Virus record (IMG/VR): IMGVR_UViG_3300032954_000005 | Coordinates: 1-64,000 of that record | Length of the DNA: 64,000 bases | Direction: 5' to 3' (one strand) | From: a virus | Shown: positions 1 to 9,918 of the stretch, in pieces | Numbering within the stretch: the stretch's first letter is position 1 | Layout of the letters: every line of letters begins with the position of its first letter | Notes under the pieces: generated by a model | The model's input: the letters and a program-made list of their open reading frames with translations, nothing else | Told to the model about the DNA's origin: nothing | Database searches by the model: none | Made by a program: the position numbers and the translations under genes

Positions 1-1966
1 TAAGTGGCCCTGGTTGTTTTCCCTTTTCAGTGACAGCATAACCCCTTGGTGATTCTGTTATTTGGAAGTTTTTTGTCTGAAAAAAGGGCTTATTTGTACT
101 GCTACCAGAAGTAAACTCCCCGCCCTCGTTGCGCGGGTGCTCCTCTTCCTTAAACTCCGCGTCACGGGTCGCGCGGCGCCACAGCGCCTGGAACAAGGGA
201 CGCAGGCCGCGCGCCACGGCGCGTCGATCGTCCTGGGTTTTGCGCGCCCTGCGATCCGCGTGGCTTGCCAACGCCGCGCCCAGCGCGCGCAGGCCCGCGT
301 CCCTTGTCTCGGGCGCCGGGGCGGTCGACGTCCACAGCCGTCTGACCGTCGCGCGCACCGCGTCCGTCACCGAGCGCTGCGCCTCCAGCTCTTCGGGAGC
401 TGCCTCGGGCTCAATGTTTTCCTCCGCGCCCTCGCCGGGCGGGAGCTGAAGCGGCTCCTCGCTCCCGGCGCCCAGCAGGCCCTCCATCCCGGGCTGCGCG
501 ATGTCGTTCGTCGCCTCAGCAATGTCCTCGTCGGTGATGTTCGTGCCGAAGCCCGTCACGTCAGCCGCCTGCTTAATCTCCTGGAGGCACGTCCGGCGGC
601 CGATGATACCCGCGTTGAACAGCGCCGTCACGGATGCTGTCATGCCGTTCGCCAGCTCCGCCATCTCCTTGTTTGTCAAGGTCCGCGTCGGAAGCCAGCG
701 GTAGTCAAAGTCGTCGGGAATCTCCCCCAGGGTCGACATCGCGATCACCGGCAGCAGCTTGTCGAGCTGCGGCGAAACCTCCCGCGCCTGCTTCGACGCC
801 AGCAGCCCGTGGTAGAGGTACTCGTCCCCCTCGTTCGACTGGCTCAGGCCCGTGGGCGTGCGCCCAAACAGGCGGCTGAACGGGTACTCGGTCGCGCCGC
901 AGATGTCGAGCATGAACGACTGGTACACGTCGTTGATCCCCGGGAAGCTGTACTGGTGAGTCTCCAGCCCGCCCTTCTCAGGAAGTATCAGCATGCTCTG
1001 GTTTGAGATCAGCTGGTTCTGCACCTGGAGCGCCGCCATCAGGCGCTGCGTCGCGAGGCCCGATGACCCAGCCCCCGCGAGGAGCTGCGCCAGGTCAGGC
1101 TGCTTGTAGGCCAGGATGTTCGCCCGGAAGATAAGGTTCGCGATGTTCCAGCTCGTGTTATCCCGCTTGCGCAGCTCCTCGTAGATGATCTCGTAGACCG
1201 AAATCCCCCACATCTGCTCGACCTGCTTCTCCCAGTTCGGGAGGTCGCCGCCGATGAACCGCAGGATGCGCGAGCAGTGCACGTTGAACGTTCTAGTCGG
1301 GGACTGCGTCGTGACCTGGTAAAACTCAGGGAGCCCGAAGTCAGCGCAGTTCTCCACGTCGTCCACGCGCTTCGCCCCCGGGTAGATCCCGCTCCAGCGG
1401 TCGAACACCAGGAGCCCGCGGTACGTGTCGAGGCCCACGTCGTCGTAGTCCAGCGGCTGGTCGAGGATCTCCTCGTGCCCCTTGATGATGATCAGCGCCG
1501 CCGCCCCGCCGAACAGGCGCCCCCACTTCAGCGCCCGCAGCAGCGCCGCGTTGGTCTGCGTCTTTCGAAGAACCTTATCAAACTTGTCGATCTGCTGCGG
1601 CGTCGCACCGCTGGTCAGCGCGTAGCCGTTCTTCAGCATGTCCTCGGCCATGCAGTCCACGATCTTCCGCGCGATCCAGTTCGACCGGTAGAGCGACTGC
1701 ATCAGCACGTAGTTGCGCGTCAGCCGCGTCAGCGGGTAGGCCGTCGACTCCAGGAGCGACGGCGTGCCGAGCCCCATGCGCGCCAGCGTATTGACGAAGG
1801 CGTCGAGCGTCTGCGCGTCGACCGTGTTCAACGGCTGCGATCGCGTCAGCGAGGGCGCGACCTGCCGCGCTACGCGCGCATCGAGGGCCGCCGCGTCCTC
1901 CAGCAGACGCTGCGCCTCCGACGCATCCACGGTCGGAACGTCCGCCAGCATGATCCGATTATCCAT
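1..1966 (-). CDS. Phage portal protein, DUF1073 family (partial, runs off left edge)
   Basis: Translating the reverse strand from the ATG at 1966 gives an uninterrupted frame of about 655 codons to the window edge. Residues 70-450 look like the DUF1073 (HI1409-type) portal family: a SNWIARKIVD helix, a GRLFGGAAALII strand and the motif FSRLFGRTPTGLSQSNEGD near residue 380. Portals form the dodecameric DNA channel at the capsid vertex. After an acidic linker, the C-terminus holds EHPRNEGGEF, a motif typical of tails fused to portal or head-morphogenesis proteins and often followed by a toxin-like or enzymatic domain; that domain lies outside the window. The start overlaps the stop of the upstream gene (ATGGATAA). 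Confidence 0.85.
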   Translation of the reverse strand, partial: MDNRIMLADVPTVDASEAQRLLEDAAALDARVARQVAPSLTRSQPLNTVDAQTLDAFVNTLARMGLGTPSLLESTAYPLTRLTRNYVLMQSLYRSNWIARKIVDCMAEDMLKNGYALTSGATPQQIDKFDKVLRKTQTNAALLRALKWGRLFGGAAALIIIKGHEEILDQPLDYDDVGLDTYRGLLVFDRWSGIYPGAKRVDDVENCADFGLPEFYQVTTQSPTRTFNVHCSRILRFIGGDLPNWEKQVEQMWGISVYEIIYEELRKRDNTSWNIANLIFRANILAYKQPDLAQLLAGAGSSGLATQRLMAALQVQNQLISNQSMLILPEKGGLETHQYSFPGINDVYQSFMLDICGATEYPFSRLFGRTPTGLSQSNEGDEYLYHGLLASKQAREVSPQLDKLLPVIAMSTLGEIPDDFDYRWLPTRTLTNKEMAELANGMTASVTALFNAGIIGRRTCLQEIKQAADVTGFGTNITDEDIAEATNDIAQPGMEGLLGAGSEEPLQLPPGEGAEENIEPEAAPEELEAQRSVTDAVRATVRRLWTSTAPAPETRDAGLRALGAALASHADRRARKTQDDRRAVARGLRPLFQALWRRATRDAEFKEEEHPRNEGGEFTSGSSTNKPFFQTKNFQITESPRGYAVTEKGKQPGPL

Positions 1967-2300
1967 TTCGCACCGTCACCGTCGCCTTCTCCTCCCAGTG
2001 CGCCACGCCGGCGCTCGTGCTGTTCGCGTCCACCACCAGCGTGTAGTTCGCACCCAGGGTCGTCGCGAGGTCCGTACCCAGCACCACCGTCTGGTATACT
2101 CCTGCCCCCTCGTGTACGAGAACGACGCCCGTCAGCCCCGCCACGGGTGCGCCGCCGTAGCCGTTCACGCGCCCCTGGTAGAGCGTCGCGGTGACCAAGG
2201 CGTCCGTCACCGGGTCACCCGTCACCCCGTTCACCACCGGCCCCCACTGAAGTGTCTGGTCGTTCCCCAGGGTAAACACGAACGTGAACGGCAGGATCAT
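1959..2300 (-). CDS. Small beta-rich virion-arm protein, unknown
   Basis: 113 aa starting at an ATG that overlaps the preceding stop (ATGA). The sequence is rich in Val, Thr and Gly, with alternating hydrophobic residues and an Ig-like or carbohydrate-binding feel (GNDQTLQW, VYQTVVLGTDL, YTLVVDA). There is no signal peptide or membrane segment. It lies between a 122-aa protein and the portal, at the end of the fibre cassette, so a fibre-accessory or decoration role is possible. I do not recognise a family. Confidence 0.6.
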   Translation of the reverse strand: MILPFTFVFTLGNDQTLQWGPVVNGVTGDPVTDALVTATLYQGRVNGYGGAPVAGLTGVVLVHEGAGVYQTVVLGTDLATTLGANYTLVVDANSTSAGVAHWEEKATVTVRNG

Positions 2301-2665
2301 GCTGACACCCCCGCTCCCTGGGCGATCAGGTTCGGAACCAGGCTCGCCCGCGCGCAGACGAGGCAGTTGATCTCCCGCATCTCAAACGCGTAGTCGGCAC
2401 CGCGAACGTAAACGTTCCACCCCTGGTCGTTCTGGTCGCGCAGCCTCACCCCGATGGGCTGGTCGGTGAAGGCGACCGGCGAGTTGAAGAACGTGCCGTC
2501 GTCGTTCACCCCCACCTGCCACGCGAGGCTCACGCCGTCGCTCAGCTCGAGGGTGATCGCCACCCCCGCCGCGGGAGTGGCGTTCAACGCCGGGGTCCCG
2601 TCCGCGGCCACGTACACCGTGACCGCCCAAACGGTTAAGTTCTCCGACCTAAGGTAGAGGCTCAT
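2297..2665 (-). CDS. Small virion-arm protein, unknown
   Basis: 122 aa, translationally coupled to the genes on both sides by ATGA overlaps. It is beta-rich, with segments such as VTVYVAADGTPAL, AITLELSDGVSLAW and WNVYVRGADYAFEM, and two cysteines (CLVC) near residue 103. It looks like a small beta-sandwich protein paired with the 113-aa protein downstream. No family recognised. Confidence 0.6.
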   Translation of the reverse strand: MSLYLRSENLTVWAVTVYVAADGTPALNATPAAGVAITLELSDGVSLAWQVGVNDDGTFFNSPVAFTDQPIGVRLRDQNDQGWNVYVRGADYAFEMREINCLVCARASLVPNLIAQGAGVSA

Positions 2666-5600
2666 CAGTGAACGATCGCGCTGTTAAACCTACCGCTGTT
2701 GATGGTTTTGACCACGTTCGACGTGGCGAACGTGTAGAGCGCCCCAAAGTTCGAGTTACACCGCTCCTGGCTGACGATACCCGCGTCGCTCTCCGACCGC
2801 GGCGCGGCGTAGTAGGTCACGCCCGCGCCCGCGTTGTTGATCACCACCACGTGCTGCCACGTCCAGTCGTTGACCTTCGTGTTCAACGTCGAGTCGAGCG
2901 AGAGCTGCGCACAGTTGTTCGGGTCCGTCCCGTACGCCACCCAGTTATGCGGCGCCGACTCCGGGGTAAGCCAGGTGAACGTGCACCCCACGGAGTTACA
3001 GTTTGAAATCACGGGAGTCCCCACCCGCGCTCCCCCGGAGACGTTGAAGTTAAACGGGTACGTCGCGTCCCCCACGGTCGAGGCGATCGTGCACGGCCAC
3101 GCCTCCCCGCTGTTGCACGGGTTCGAGTCCTGGAACACCCCGTAGGGCGCGTACACGTGCCCGTTGACGGTCGTGACGCGCGCCCCGTTGCGCACCTGAA
3201 GGTAGTCGTAGTAGTTCCGCTGCTGCCCCAGCGCCTTAGGCGCGTACACGCTCGACGGGCTGTTGAAGGCGTTCCCAAATACCAGGTCCCCGCGCGTGCG
3301 GTACGTCGCGTTCGAGGTCAGCGCGTACAGCCACGCGAACGGGGTCGCGTTCAGCAGGTTCAGCTCGGTCGTCGTGTAGTCGAACGGCATGAACGGCGGA
3401 AAACTCGCCCCCGTGTAAAGAAAAGCCGCCGGGTCGCCCGCGTTGTAGCCCGTTGACCCGCAAACCGCCCCCGGTGTCGTGCACCACTCGTGCGCCCACG
3501 ACCAGTCCAGGTACGCCTTCACCGCCGTGGGAATCTCAGGGTGATAACGGTTGAATAGTAGCTCCTTGTTGTAGTAGTTGATCAGCGACTCCACCAGGAG
3601 GCCGTTGTACAGCGTCTTCGCCGCCGTCCCCAGCACGAAGCTGTTCGACTGGTAGTCCACGTCCGCGTAGCTGCGAAGGTTAATCGCCTCTTCTAAAATA
3701 GCCAGCTGCGAGTCGACCCGCGTCTTCTCCATGACGTCAGTAGTGCCGTTGATAAGGTCGCCGGCGTCGGAGTACTGCAGCATGTCGCTCACGAACCGCA
3801 CGTCAAACCCGTCCGCCACCACAGCGTACTTGTAAGCGTTGGGAAGCGCCGCCCCTGTGCTTGTGTAGAACTGCGCGAGAGCGTTCGCGTCGTTCGCCAC
3901 CACGGCGCTTCCCCCGCCGCACCCGGCCTGCGTGCTCCCCTTGCACTTCAGGTCGTTCGTGCGGTAGTAGTCCATCAGCATCGAAAAGTTCGTCGTCGCC
4001 GACCACTGCTGAAGATAGTTAGGGGACACCTGTAAAAAATTCCGAAACGGGTCTAGGTTCGCCTGCGCGCACTTGTAGTGCATCTGCGATGTTCCCACGT
4101 TGAAGTAGCTGGTGCCGTTCGCGTCGCTTACCGTCGACCCCCACGCCGTCGCCGACGCCCAGCTGGGCGCCGTCCCCGCGGAGGTCGACGCGCCGTTGAT
4201 TCCCCCGATCGCTCCCCCGCCCGTGGGAAACGTGTAGTAAACGTAGCCCCCACTGTTCCCCGTCACGGGCTTGATAAGCGTCCCGTACGGGTACGCGTGG
4301 TTCGCCTGCCAGTCCATCGCGACCGCCCCTACGAGGTCCCCCTGGCCAAGCTCCTCGCGCGAGCCATCGTAGTAGTAGAGCCCGACGTTCGACGCCGGGT
4401 AGGCTCCGTTGTCCAGCACGCCCTGTGAGTAACGCCACAGCTGCCCCACGTTCGTCGCAGCGCAGTAGTCCCAGGAAAAGTAGCCCATGAACCCCTGGGA
4501 GTTCACCTGGTTGTTGATCGCAGGAAACGAGGTCGCCTTCATCTCCGAAAAGGTCGGCGATGCCAGCACGGTAAACGCGTAGTTCGCCGCCGCGCCTGCG
4601 CCCACATCGACACCTCCCGTGATCCCCTGCATCGTAAGCTTAAACGTGTACGCGCCGGGTGTCGTCGTCCCGCTCGTCGTCTTTACCCAGACAAAGTTCT
4701 GCGTCGTGTAGCTCGGCGTTCCCGTCCCGTTGTCGAACGAGTCGAGCCCCACCTGGTAGTCAGCCGCGTAGTCGCACGGAGCGGTGGGCCCGCAGGACGT
4801 GGCGGTGTAAAGGTAATCCGTCGATGGGGACCCCGACTGGTAGCTGAGCAGGCTCGTAACAACCCAGAACGAAACGCCGTCCACGCAGCTCCCGCCGTGG
4901 GTGGTCAAGGCGCACGTGTGGTCCGACCCATCGTTGAGAATCGCCTGCTTCAGGTAGATCTGGCTCGTGGCGACACCCGCCACCTTCGCGGTCGCCAGCT
5001 GAATTGGAAACGCGTGCCCCAGGTAAACGCTGGGAGGACCAAACGTGTAGAGCCTCAGGTCGTAGGAGCCCGCCGGGTTCGCCTCCACGGGGGTCAGCGG
5101 CATGAGCATTCCGCCCCCGCCCACGATGTCCACCAGGTGCCCGAGGGTCGCGTAACCACCCGTGTCCGTGCGGATGGACGCCACCCAGAAGCCCCACACC
5201 TGGTCGAACGCGCTGTTGTACGCATCCACCAGGGGGAACACCTTCTTAACCTTCACCGCGTGCGTGGTCACCGAGTCCCCCGCCGCTCCGGTCAACGGGC
5301 ACGGGTCGACGACGGCGCAGGCCCAGCGCTCCGGGTTGATCCCCAGGCTGTTGTAGATGTTCCGCGACATCACCACGCGTGAGTCGGAGGCGTGCGCCGA
5401 CCGCCAGCCCACGCAGACCTCGGTCGCGTCCGCGGGCGCGCAGCCCGTGATCGCCTTGTACGTCGAAACGTCGGGCGCCCAGTAGAGCGTCGTGTTCGCC
5501 CCGTACGCCTGCGCCAGCCCGGGCGTGATGGTCAGGGTTACCGGCCCGGCGCCCGTCGCGGTCACGATGCGGTAAAGGTCCGTGTGGTTCGAGTTCTGTG

Positions 5601-5814
5601 ACAGCGTAAACCTGCTCCCCACGGTGGGCGCGTTCGTTCCCGCCTGGATGACAATCGTCGTCGTGCCCGCGTTGTACGACGCCATCAGCATCCAGCCCAC
5701 GGCGCCGTCCTGGTTCGTCAGCTCCACGTTGTTCGTGTTGTTAAGGTCCTGCGCCCAGGCGCAGCCCATGCTCAGCAACAGAACCCCGAATGTCGCCGTT
5801 AAACGTAAGCGCAT
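2665..5814 (-). CDS. Large secreted fibre/tailspike-like protein with signal peptide
   Basis: 1049 aa. The N-terminus (MRLRLTATFGVLLLSMGCAWAQ) is a typical Sec signal peptide; the Cys at 18 could be a lipobox but the Ala-Gln site fits signal peptidase I better. Residues 25-420 are beta-rich Ig-like repeats. Residues 430-870 are Tyr/Trp-rich and partly helical (AYLDWSWAHEWC, TPFAWLYALTSNATYRTRGDL), which recalls the alpha/alpha toroid of some polysaccharide lyases and glycosidases, but no catalytic residues are certain. A beta-rich tail follows. By context it may be a depolymerase-type spike or a secreted surface enzyme. The gene couples to its neighbours by short overlaps. Confidence 0.65.
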   Translation of the reverse strand: MRLRLTATFGVLLLSMGCAWAQDLNNTNNVELTNQDGAVGWMLMASYNAGTTTIVIQAGTNAPTVGSRFTLSQNSNHTDLYRIVTATGAGPVTLTITPGLAQAYGANTTLYWAPDVSTYKAITGCAPADATEVCVGWRSAHASDSRVVMSRNIYNSLGINPERWACAVVDPCPLTGAAGDSVTTHAVKVKKVFPLVDAYNSAFDQVWGFWVASIRTDTGGYATLGHLVDIVGGGGMLMPLTPVEANPAGSYDLRLYTFGPPSVYLGHAFPIQLATAKVAGVATSQIYLKQAILNDGSDHTCALTTHGGSCVDGVSFWVVTSLLSYQSGSPSTDYLYTATSCGPTAPCDYAADYQVGLDSFDNGTGTPSYTTQNFVWVKTTSGTTTPGAYTFKLTMQGITGGVDVGAGAAANYAFTVLASPTFSEMKATSFPAINNQVNSQGFMGYFSWDYCAATNVGQLWRYSQGVLDNGAYPASNVGLYYYDGSREELGQGDLVGAVAMDWQANHAYPYGTLIKPVTGNSGGYVYYTFPTGGGAIGGINGASTSAGTAPSWASATAWGSTVSDANGTSYFNVGTSQMHYKCAQANLDPFRNFLQVSPNYLQQWSATTNFSMLMDYYRTNDLKCKGSTQAGCGGGSAVVANDANALAQFYTSTGAALPNAYKYAVVADGFDVRFVSDMLQYSDAGDLINGTTDVMEKTRVDSQLAILEEAINLRSYADVDYQSNSFVLGTAAKTLYNGLLVESLINYYNKELLFNRYHPEIPTAVKAYLDWSWAHEWCTTPGAVCGSTGYNAGDPAAFLYTGASFPPFMPFDYTTTELNLLNATPFAWLYALTSNATYRTRGDLVFGNAFNSPSSVYAPKALGQQRNYYDYLQVRNGARVTTVNGHVYAPYGVFQDSNPCNSGEAWPCTIASTVGDATYPFNFNVSGGARVGTPVISNCNSVGCTFTWLTPESAPHNWVAYGTDPNNCAQLSLDSTLNTKVNDWTWQHVVVINNAGAGVTYYAAPRSESDAGIVSQERCNSNFGALYTFATSNVVKTINSGRFNSAIVH

Positions 5815-5816
5815 GC

Positions 5817-8800
5817 TCAGTTGACGATTAGGTAGCTAAAGCACGCCGGGTTGGTGGCCGGCGCCGCCACGAGCCCGATCGTAAAGCTTGTTCCCGCCGT
5901 GCGCGCGGTCACCACGGGTGACCCCAGCGTAAGCGGCGACGTGGTATCACAGGTCACGCCCAAACGCGCGCCCAGGCTCTGGTCCTCGGTAAGTAAGATC
6001 TGACTGTTCGCCGTCACGGCGGTCGTGTCCACCACCACCGTCGTCGCGCTCGCCGCAACGACCACGGCGCCACTCGTGGCGGCGCCGCAGACCGCGGGGC
6101 TCCCCGCGCTGGCGCAGTTCGCCGTTTGGTACCCGGTGATCGCCGTATGCGTAAACGTTCCGCCGCTGTACGCGCAGACGTGCGTCGCGTCGCCGCACGG
6201 GCTGGGGATCGCTACCGCCGTCGGCGCCGCTAAGCTTCCCGTGCCGTTCATGACGATCGTGTTTGCGGCCTGCTTCGCAAAGTTCGCCAGCGGAAGCGCG
6301 TTGTACGCAAACAGCGAGTCGGTCCAGGTGCACGTGCTCAGGGTACAAGAAAGGTACATCAGGTCGTTCCCGGCGGGCGCCCCCACCGGGGCGTTGAGAA
6401 TATAGTTGCTCGTCGCCTTCGTCCCGAGGGTCGTCATGCCCCCGCTCGCGCCGTTAAATAACGTCAGCGTTCCCGAGTGCGTTGCGTCCCCCAGGGTCGG
6501 CGTGCGCGTCAGCGCGGGAGTCGTGCCCGCGAGGATCATGCCCGCGGAGCCCGCCACGTCCAGCGTCGTATTCGAGGATGTTCCCCCCACCACGACCGTT
6601 GCGTTCGGACTCGTGATCGTGTCACCACCCGCCCCGGCAGGTGTGTCACAGCCCGTGCCGCCCGAGCCCTGGTAGGGATAGCACTTCGCGCCCACCGCGG
6701 CGACGGCCGACAGTGGGCTCCCGCCTAAAACGTAGCCCGACAACGTCGTCCCCGTGCCCGTGCCGCCCTGGCCTACGGGAAGCGCCGCCGACAGGTGCGT
6801 CGCGTTCACCGTCGGGTTCGGATAACTCCCGCTAAGGTCCCCCGACGCCGCGCCGTTCGGCGGAAGCGCCGTGGGCGGCGCCCCCGCGTCGGTCAGCTGA
6901 ATGATGTTCGTCGAGACGGTCACCCCCACGAGGTCCCCCGTCGTCGGGGGCGTCGCGAACCCCTTGACGATGCTCGACGAGATCGCGCCCGACGCCCAGG
7001 TAGTGAAGGCCCCCGACGCCCCGTTGTACTCTGTCAGCGTCCCGGAGTGCGTTGCGTCCCCCAGGGTCGGCGTGCGCGTCAGCGCGGGAGTCGTGCCCGC
7101 GAGGATCATGCCCGCGGAGCCCGCCACGTCCAGCGTCGTGTTTGTCGGGGTTCCGCCCACGGTCAGGGTGCCATTCGGGGTCGTGATCGTGTCGCCCCCG
7201 CCGCCCCCGCCGCAGCTCTGCTGCGTCCACGTGTTCGTCGAGGAGCACTCGTAGAGGTTACAGCCCGCGGTCGCGTCAGTCGCGAAGTACAGCTGGCTTA
7301 CCGAGCAGGTCGCGGGCCTGCTGGCCGCTAGGCCGTACAGAAACGTATTCTGAAAATCGGAGCTTCCGTCGTTGTTGTGTCCCAGGCCCACCAACGCCGG
7401 GCTGTTGTGGTTCAGCGCGAGCACCGAGCTATCAAGCAGCAGGTTGCCGTAGATGGACTGCGTGCCCACAGAGTTGGCGACGTCAGCACCGCCGCTGTCC
7501 CCGTTCCGGGTCGATGCCGGGTCCACGTTGGTTACGATCGCGGTCGCGCCCCCCGCGGTGTACACGCCCCACGTGTGGTTCCCACCCGAGGGCGTCAGGT
7601 TCCAGTACGGGTGATCCACCTTGAGAACGGCCGTCGAGGCCGATGACGGGCAGCCCGCCTGGTTCATCTGGTACGCGTGGGAGCCGGTGACCGCCCCGGT
7701 GTTGATCGACGTGATTCCGGTAAAGCTGTACACGCTGTTGTTCGGGTACGCCCCGGTCGAGCAGTCCAGCCCCGCGAACTCGTCATCGTTCGAGACGAAC
7801 GTGCTGTCGCTACCGTACACCGTATTCTGCTGCGTCCCGCCGTTCCGATACACGACCACGTCAGCCTGGCCAACCGCGTACAGGTTCGTAAACTTAAAAT
7901 TTTTCGTCGGGGCCGTGCTGTCGCCGCCGATGGGAGCGGTCAGGCAGCTTGTGGTCGGGGTTATGTAACCCACCCCGTGGGTAAGTAAGTTCGTGGTGCC
8001 GTTCGTGTTCAGCAGGTACGACGACCCACCGCAGGACGCTGATCCCGTCACGATCTGCGCCTGGTAAGGGTTATCGCAGATCGAGTCGACCGTAACGTTT
8101 TTTAAGCCGCTCAGGCTGGGGAGCAGCGCGGAGCCGCAGTCGTACAGCACGGACGCCGGGTTCCCGCAGCTTAACGTAACGGTGTCGCCGCTCGCCAAGG
8201 TTCCGAACGCCATCGCGGTCAAGAGGGCCGTACAGCGGTCGGCGTTCGTGTTCGTGGCCGCGTCGTAAACCGTAGGAGACCCCGTCGCGTGGTAGACGAT
8301 GACCCCGCCGTTCACCAGCCCTGGACCTGCCTGGATCGTGGACGTGGGCCCTGTAGGGGAGGTGATGGTCACGCCACCCGTGCCTACCAGCGTAGTAATT
8401 CCAGCGCCTGCGCTGCCTGAATAAGGGCATTCACCGCCGACGCCCAACAAACAGTGCAGCTTATTGTCGCTTCCCAGGTAAAGCCCGAAGTCGACGCCCC
8501 CGTCCAACGTTGGTGTCCCGGACTGCTTCCAGCCCTCCCACAGGGAGGGCGTCGCGCTCGACCCGACCTGAACGCCCGCGTCGAAGTAGGTCTCCTGCGC
8601 AAAATGCTGGCCCGACGCGTTCAGAAACGCCTTGGAGGCCAGGTCCGCGGGTAGGTTCGTCACCTGACTCTCCGCGATGTTCGCGCTCAGGCCCCCGGCC
8701 GTCCCCGTCGTGCTGGCGGTGTTGTTCGGGATGTCGGCCGACTGTAGCACGGGAAGCTGCGCGTGTGGAAGCGTCCCCGTCGTGAGGTCGGACGCCGACC

Positions 8801-9914
8801 CGGAGGTCGCGACCGCCGTCAGCGCGGGCTTGTTCTTAATAAACGACCCGCCCGACGCGGCGTTCCAGTCAACGTACGCCGCCGCGAGCCCACCCGCCGT
8901 CCCCGTCGTGTTCGCGCCGTTGTTTGGAATGTCCCCCGACTGTAGCGCGGGAAGCTGCGCGTGGGGAAGCGTCCCCGTCGTAAGGTCCGACGCGCTGATT
9001 GTCACGTTCGAGGTCAGCGCGTGCCCGTTGACGGTCAGGCTTGAGGGCACCTTTCCGTTCAGCTGCGTCTGAACGCTCGACGTCGGGTCGAGGTACCCAA
9101 ACGTCGTGGGCGTGACCCCGTCCACCGTCTTGTTCGTCAGCGTCTGCGTGTCGGTCGTTCCCACGATCGCCCCCGCGGGAAGCGTCGGCTTGTTCGCAAT
9201 CGACGCCCCGCCCGAACCAGCGTTCCAGTCGATATACTGGCTGGTGAGCCCGGCGGCCGTCCCGGTGGTCGACTGGTTCCAGGTCGGCGCCTCCGACAGC
9301 TTCAGCTTCGCCGACGCGTCTAGCCCGGCGTACCCTGACGCCGCGTCCTTCGCCGCGACGTTCTCCGGGGTGTAACCAACGTAGGACGACACGCTCGGCA
9401 GGAAGTTCGCGGGGAGCGGGTTCAAGGCGTTGTACGTCGCTCCCCAGGACTGCGACCCCGTGTAGGCCGGGACCCCCGCGTTCGCGGGCCAGGACTGCGA
9501 GCCCGCGCAGGAGATCGAAAACGCCGGAGCGGTGCCTGACACGGTACAGTTGACGAAGTTGAGCGTCCCCGCCGTCGACAGCGTTCCGTAATCGACCCCA
9601 TTGTTCTGGAAACCGATCGACGCGACCCCCGACGACCCGCCGCCAAACAGCGGCTTCCACGTGTAGGTGTTGTCCGTATTTTCCGTACACACCTGCGCCA
9701 CGTCGGCGACCCCCGACCCGCCGCGCACGAAGTTCATAAGACCCGCGTTGGGGTGCGTGTTGTCGCAGTTCGCCGCATAGTTCTTCAGGGTAAGCTGCGT
9801 GAACGTGTTCAGCGCCGTAAAGTTGTTCGCGCCCTCGCGCACCGCCGTCGTGTAGGTCTGGGCGAGGGCCAGAAGGGGCAGCCAAAGGAGCAGCAGGGTA
9901 AGCTTCGTCTTCAT
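5817..9914 (-). CDS. Long repetitive tail fibre-like protein with signal peptide
   Basis: 1365 aa from the ATG at 9914. It opens with a hydrophobic signal peptide (KLTLLLLWLPLLALAQ). Residues 180-400 resemble phage fibre shafts: WNAGSGGASIANKPTLP-type modules and two copies of GTLPHAQLP. The middle (about 560-880) is Asn/Thr/Gly-rich and beta-helix-like. The distal part carries two copies of a module containing LDVAGSAGMILAGTTPALT, with 89 identical bases at 6481-6569 and 7051-7139. Fibre-type repeats argue for a virion adhesin, while the signal peptide is odd for a protein assembled in the cytoplasm. I chose the 9914 start because it places the signal peptide at the N-terminus and follows the upstream stop closely. 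Confidence 0.7.
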   Translation of the reverse strand: MKTKLTLLLLWLPLLALAQTYTTAVREGANNFTALNTFTQLTLKNYAANCDNTHPNAGLMNFVRGGSGVADVAQVCTENTDNTYTWKPLFGGGSSGVASIGFQNNGVDYGTLSTAGTLNFVNCTVSGTAPAFSISCAGSQSWPANAGVPAYTGSQSWGATYNALNPLPANFLPSVSSYVGYTPENVAAKDAASGYAGLDASAKLKLSEAPTWNQSTTGTAAGLTSQYIDWNAGSGGASIANKPTLPAGAIVGTTDTQTLTNKTVDGVTPTTFGYLDPTSSVQTQLNGKVPSSLTVNGHALTSNVTISASDLTTGTLPHAQLPALQSGDIPNNGANTTGTAGGLAAAYVDWNAASGGSFIKNKPALTAVATSGSASDLTTGTLPHAQLPVLQSADIPNNTASTTGTAGGLSANIAESQVTNLPADLASKAFLNASGQHFAQETYFDAGVQVGSSATPSLWEGWKQSGTPTLDGGVDFGLYLGSDNKLHCLLGVGGECPYSGSAGAGITTLVGTGGVTITSPTGPTSTIQAGPGLVNGGVIVYHATGSPTVYDAATNTNADRCTALLTAMAFGTLASGDTVTLSCGNPASVLYDCGSALLPSLSGLKNVTVDSICDNPYQAQIVTGSASCGGSSYLLNTNGTTNLLTHGVGYITPTTSCLTAPIGGDSTAPTKNFKFTNLYAVGQADVVVYRNGGTQQNTVYGSDSTFVSNDDEFAGLDCSTGAYPNNSVYSFTGITSINTGAVTGSHAYQMNQAGCPSSASTAVLKVDHPYWNLTPSGGNHTWGVYTAGGATAIVTNVDPASTRNGDSGGADVANSVGTQSIYGNLLLDSSVLALNHNSPALVGLGHNNDGSSDFQNTFLYGLAASRPATCSVSQLYFATDATAGCNLYECSSTNTWTQQSCGGGGGGDTITTPNGTLTVGGTPTNTTLDVAGSAGMILAGTTPALTRTPTLGDATHSGTLTEYNGASGAFTTWASGAISSSIVKGFATPPTTGDLVGVTVSTNIIQLTDAGAPPTALPPNGAASGDLSGSYPNPTVNATHLSAALPVGQGGTGTGTTLSGYVLGGSPLSAVAAVGAKCYPYQGSGGTGCDTPAGAGGDTITSPNATVVVGGTSSNTTLDVAGSAGMILAGTTPALTRTPTLGDATHSGTLTLFNGASGGMTTLGTKATSNYILNAPVGAPAGNDLMYLSCTLSTCTWTDSLFAYNALPLANFAKQAANTIVMNGTGSLAAPTAVAIPSPCGDATHVCAYSGGTFTHTAITGYQTANCASAGSPAVCGAATSGAVVVAASATTVVVDTTAVTANSQILLTEDQSLGARLGVTCDTTSPLTLGSPVVTARTAGTSFTIGLVAAPATNPACFSYLIVN

Positions 9915-9918
9915 CTTT

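Noticed and set aside
62-2194. Long rightward frames over the portal gene
   Set aside because: Arg/Pro/His-rich translations from the opposite strand of a high-GC gene; the leftward frame gives a clear portal protein. The same applies to the many opposite-strand frames over 2.6-18.3 kb, 19.5-44.9 kb and 56-64 kb.
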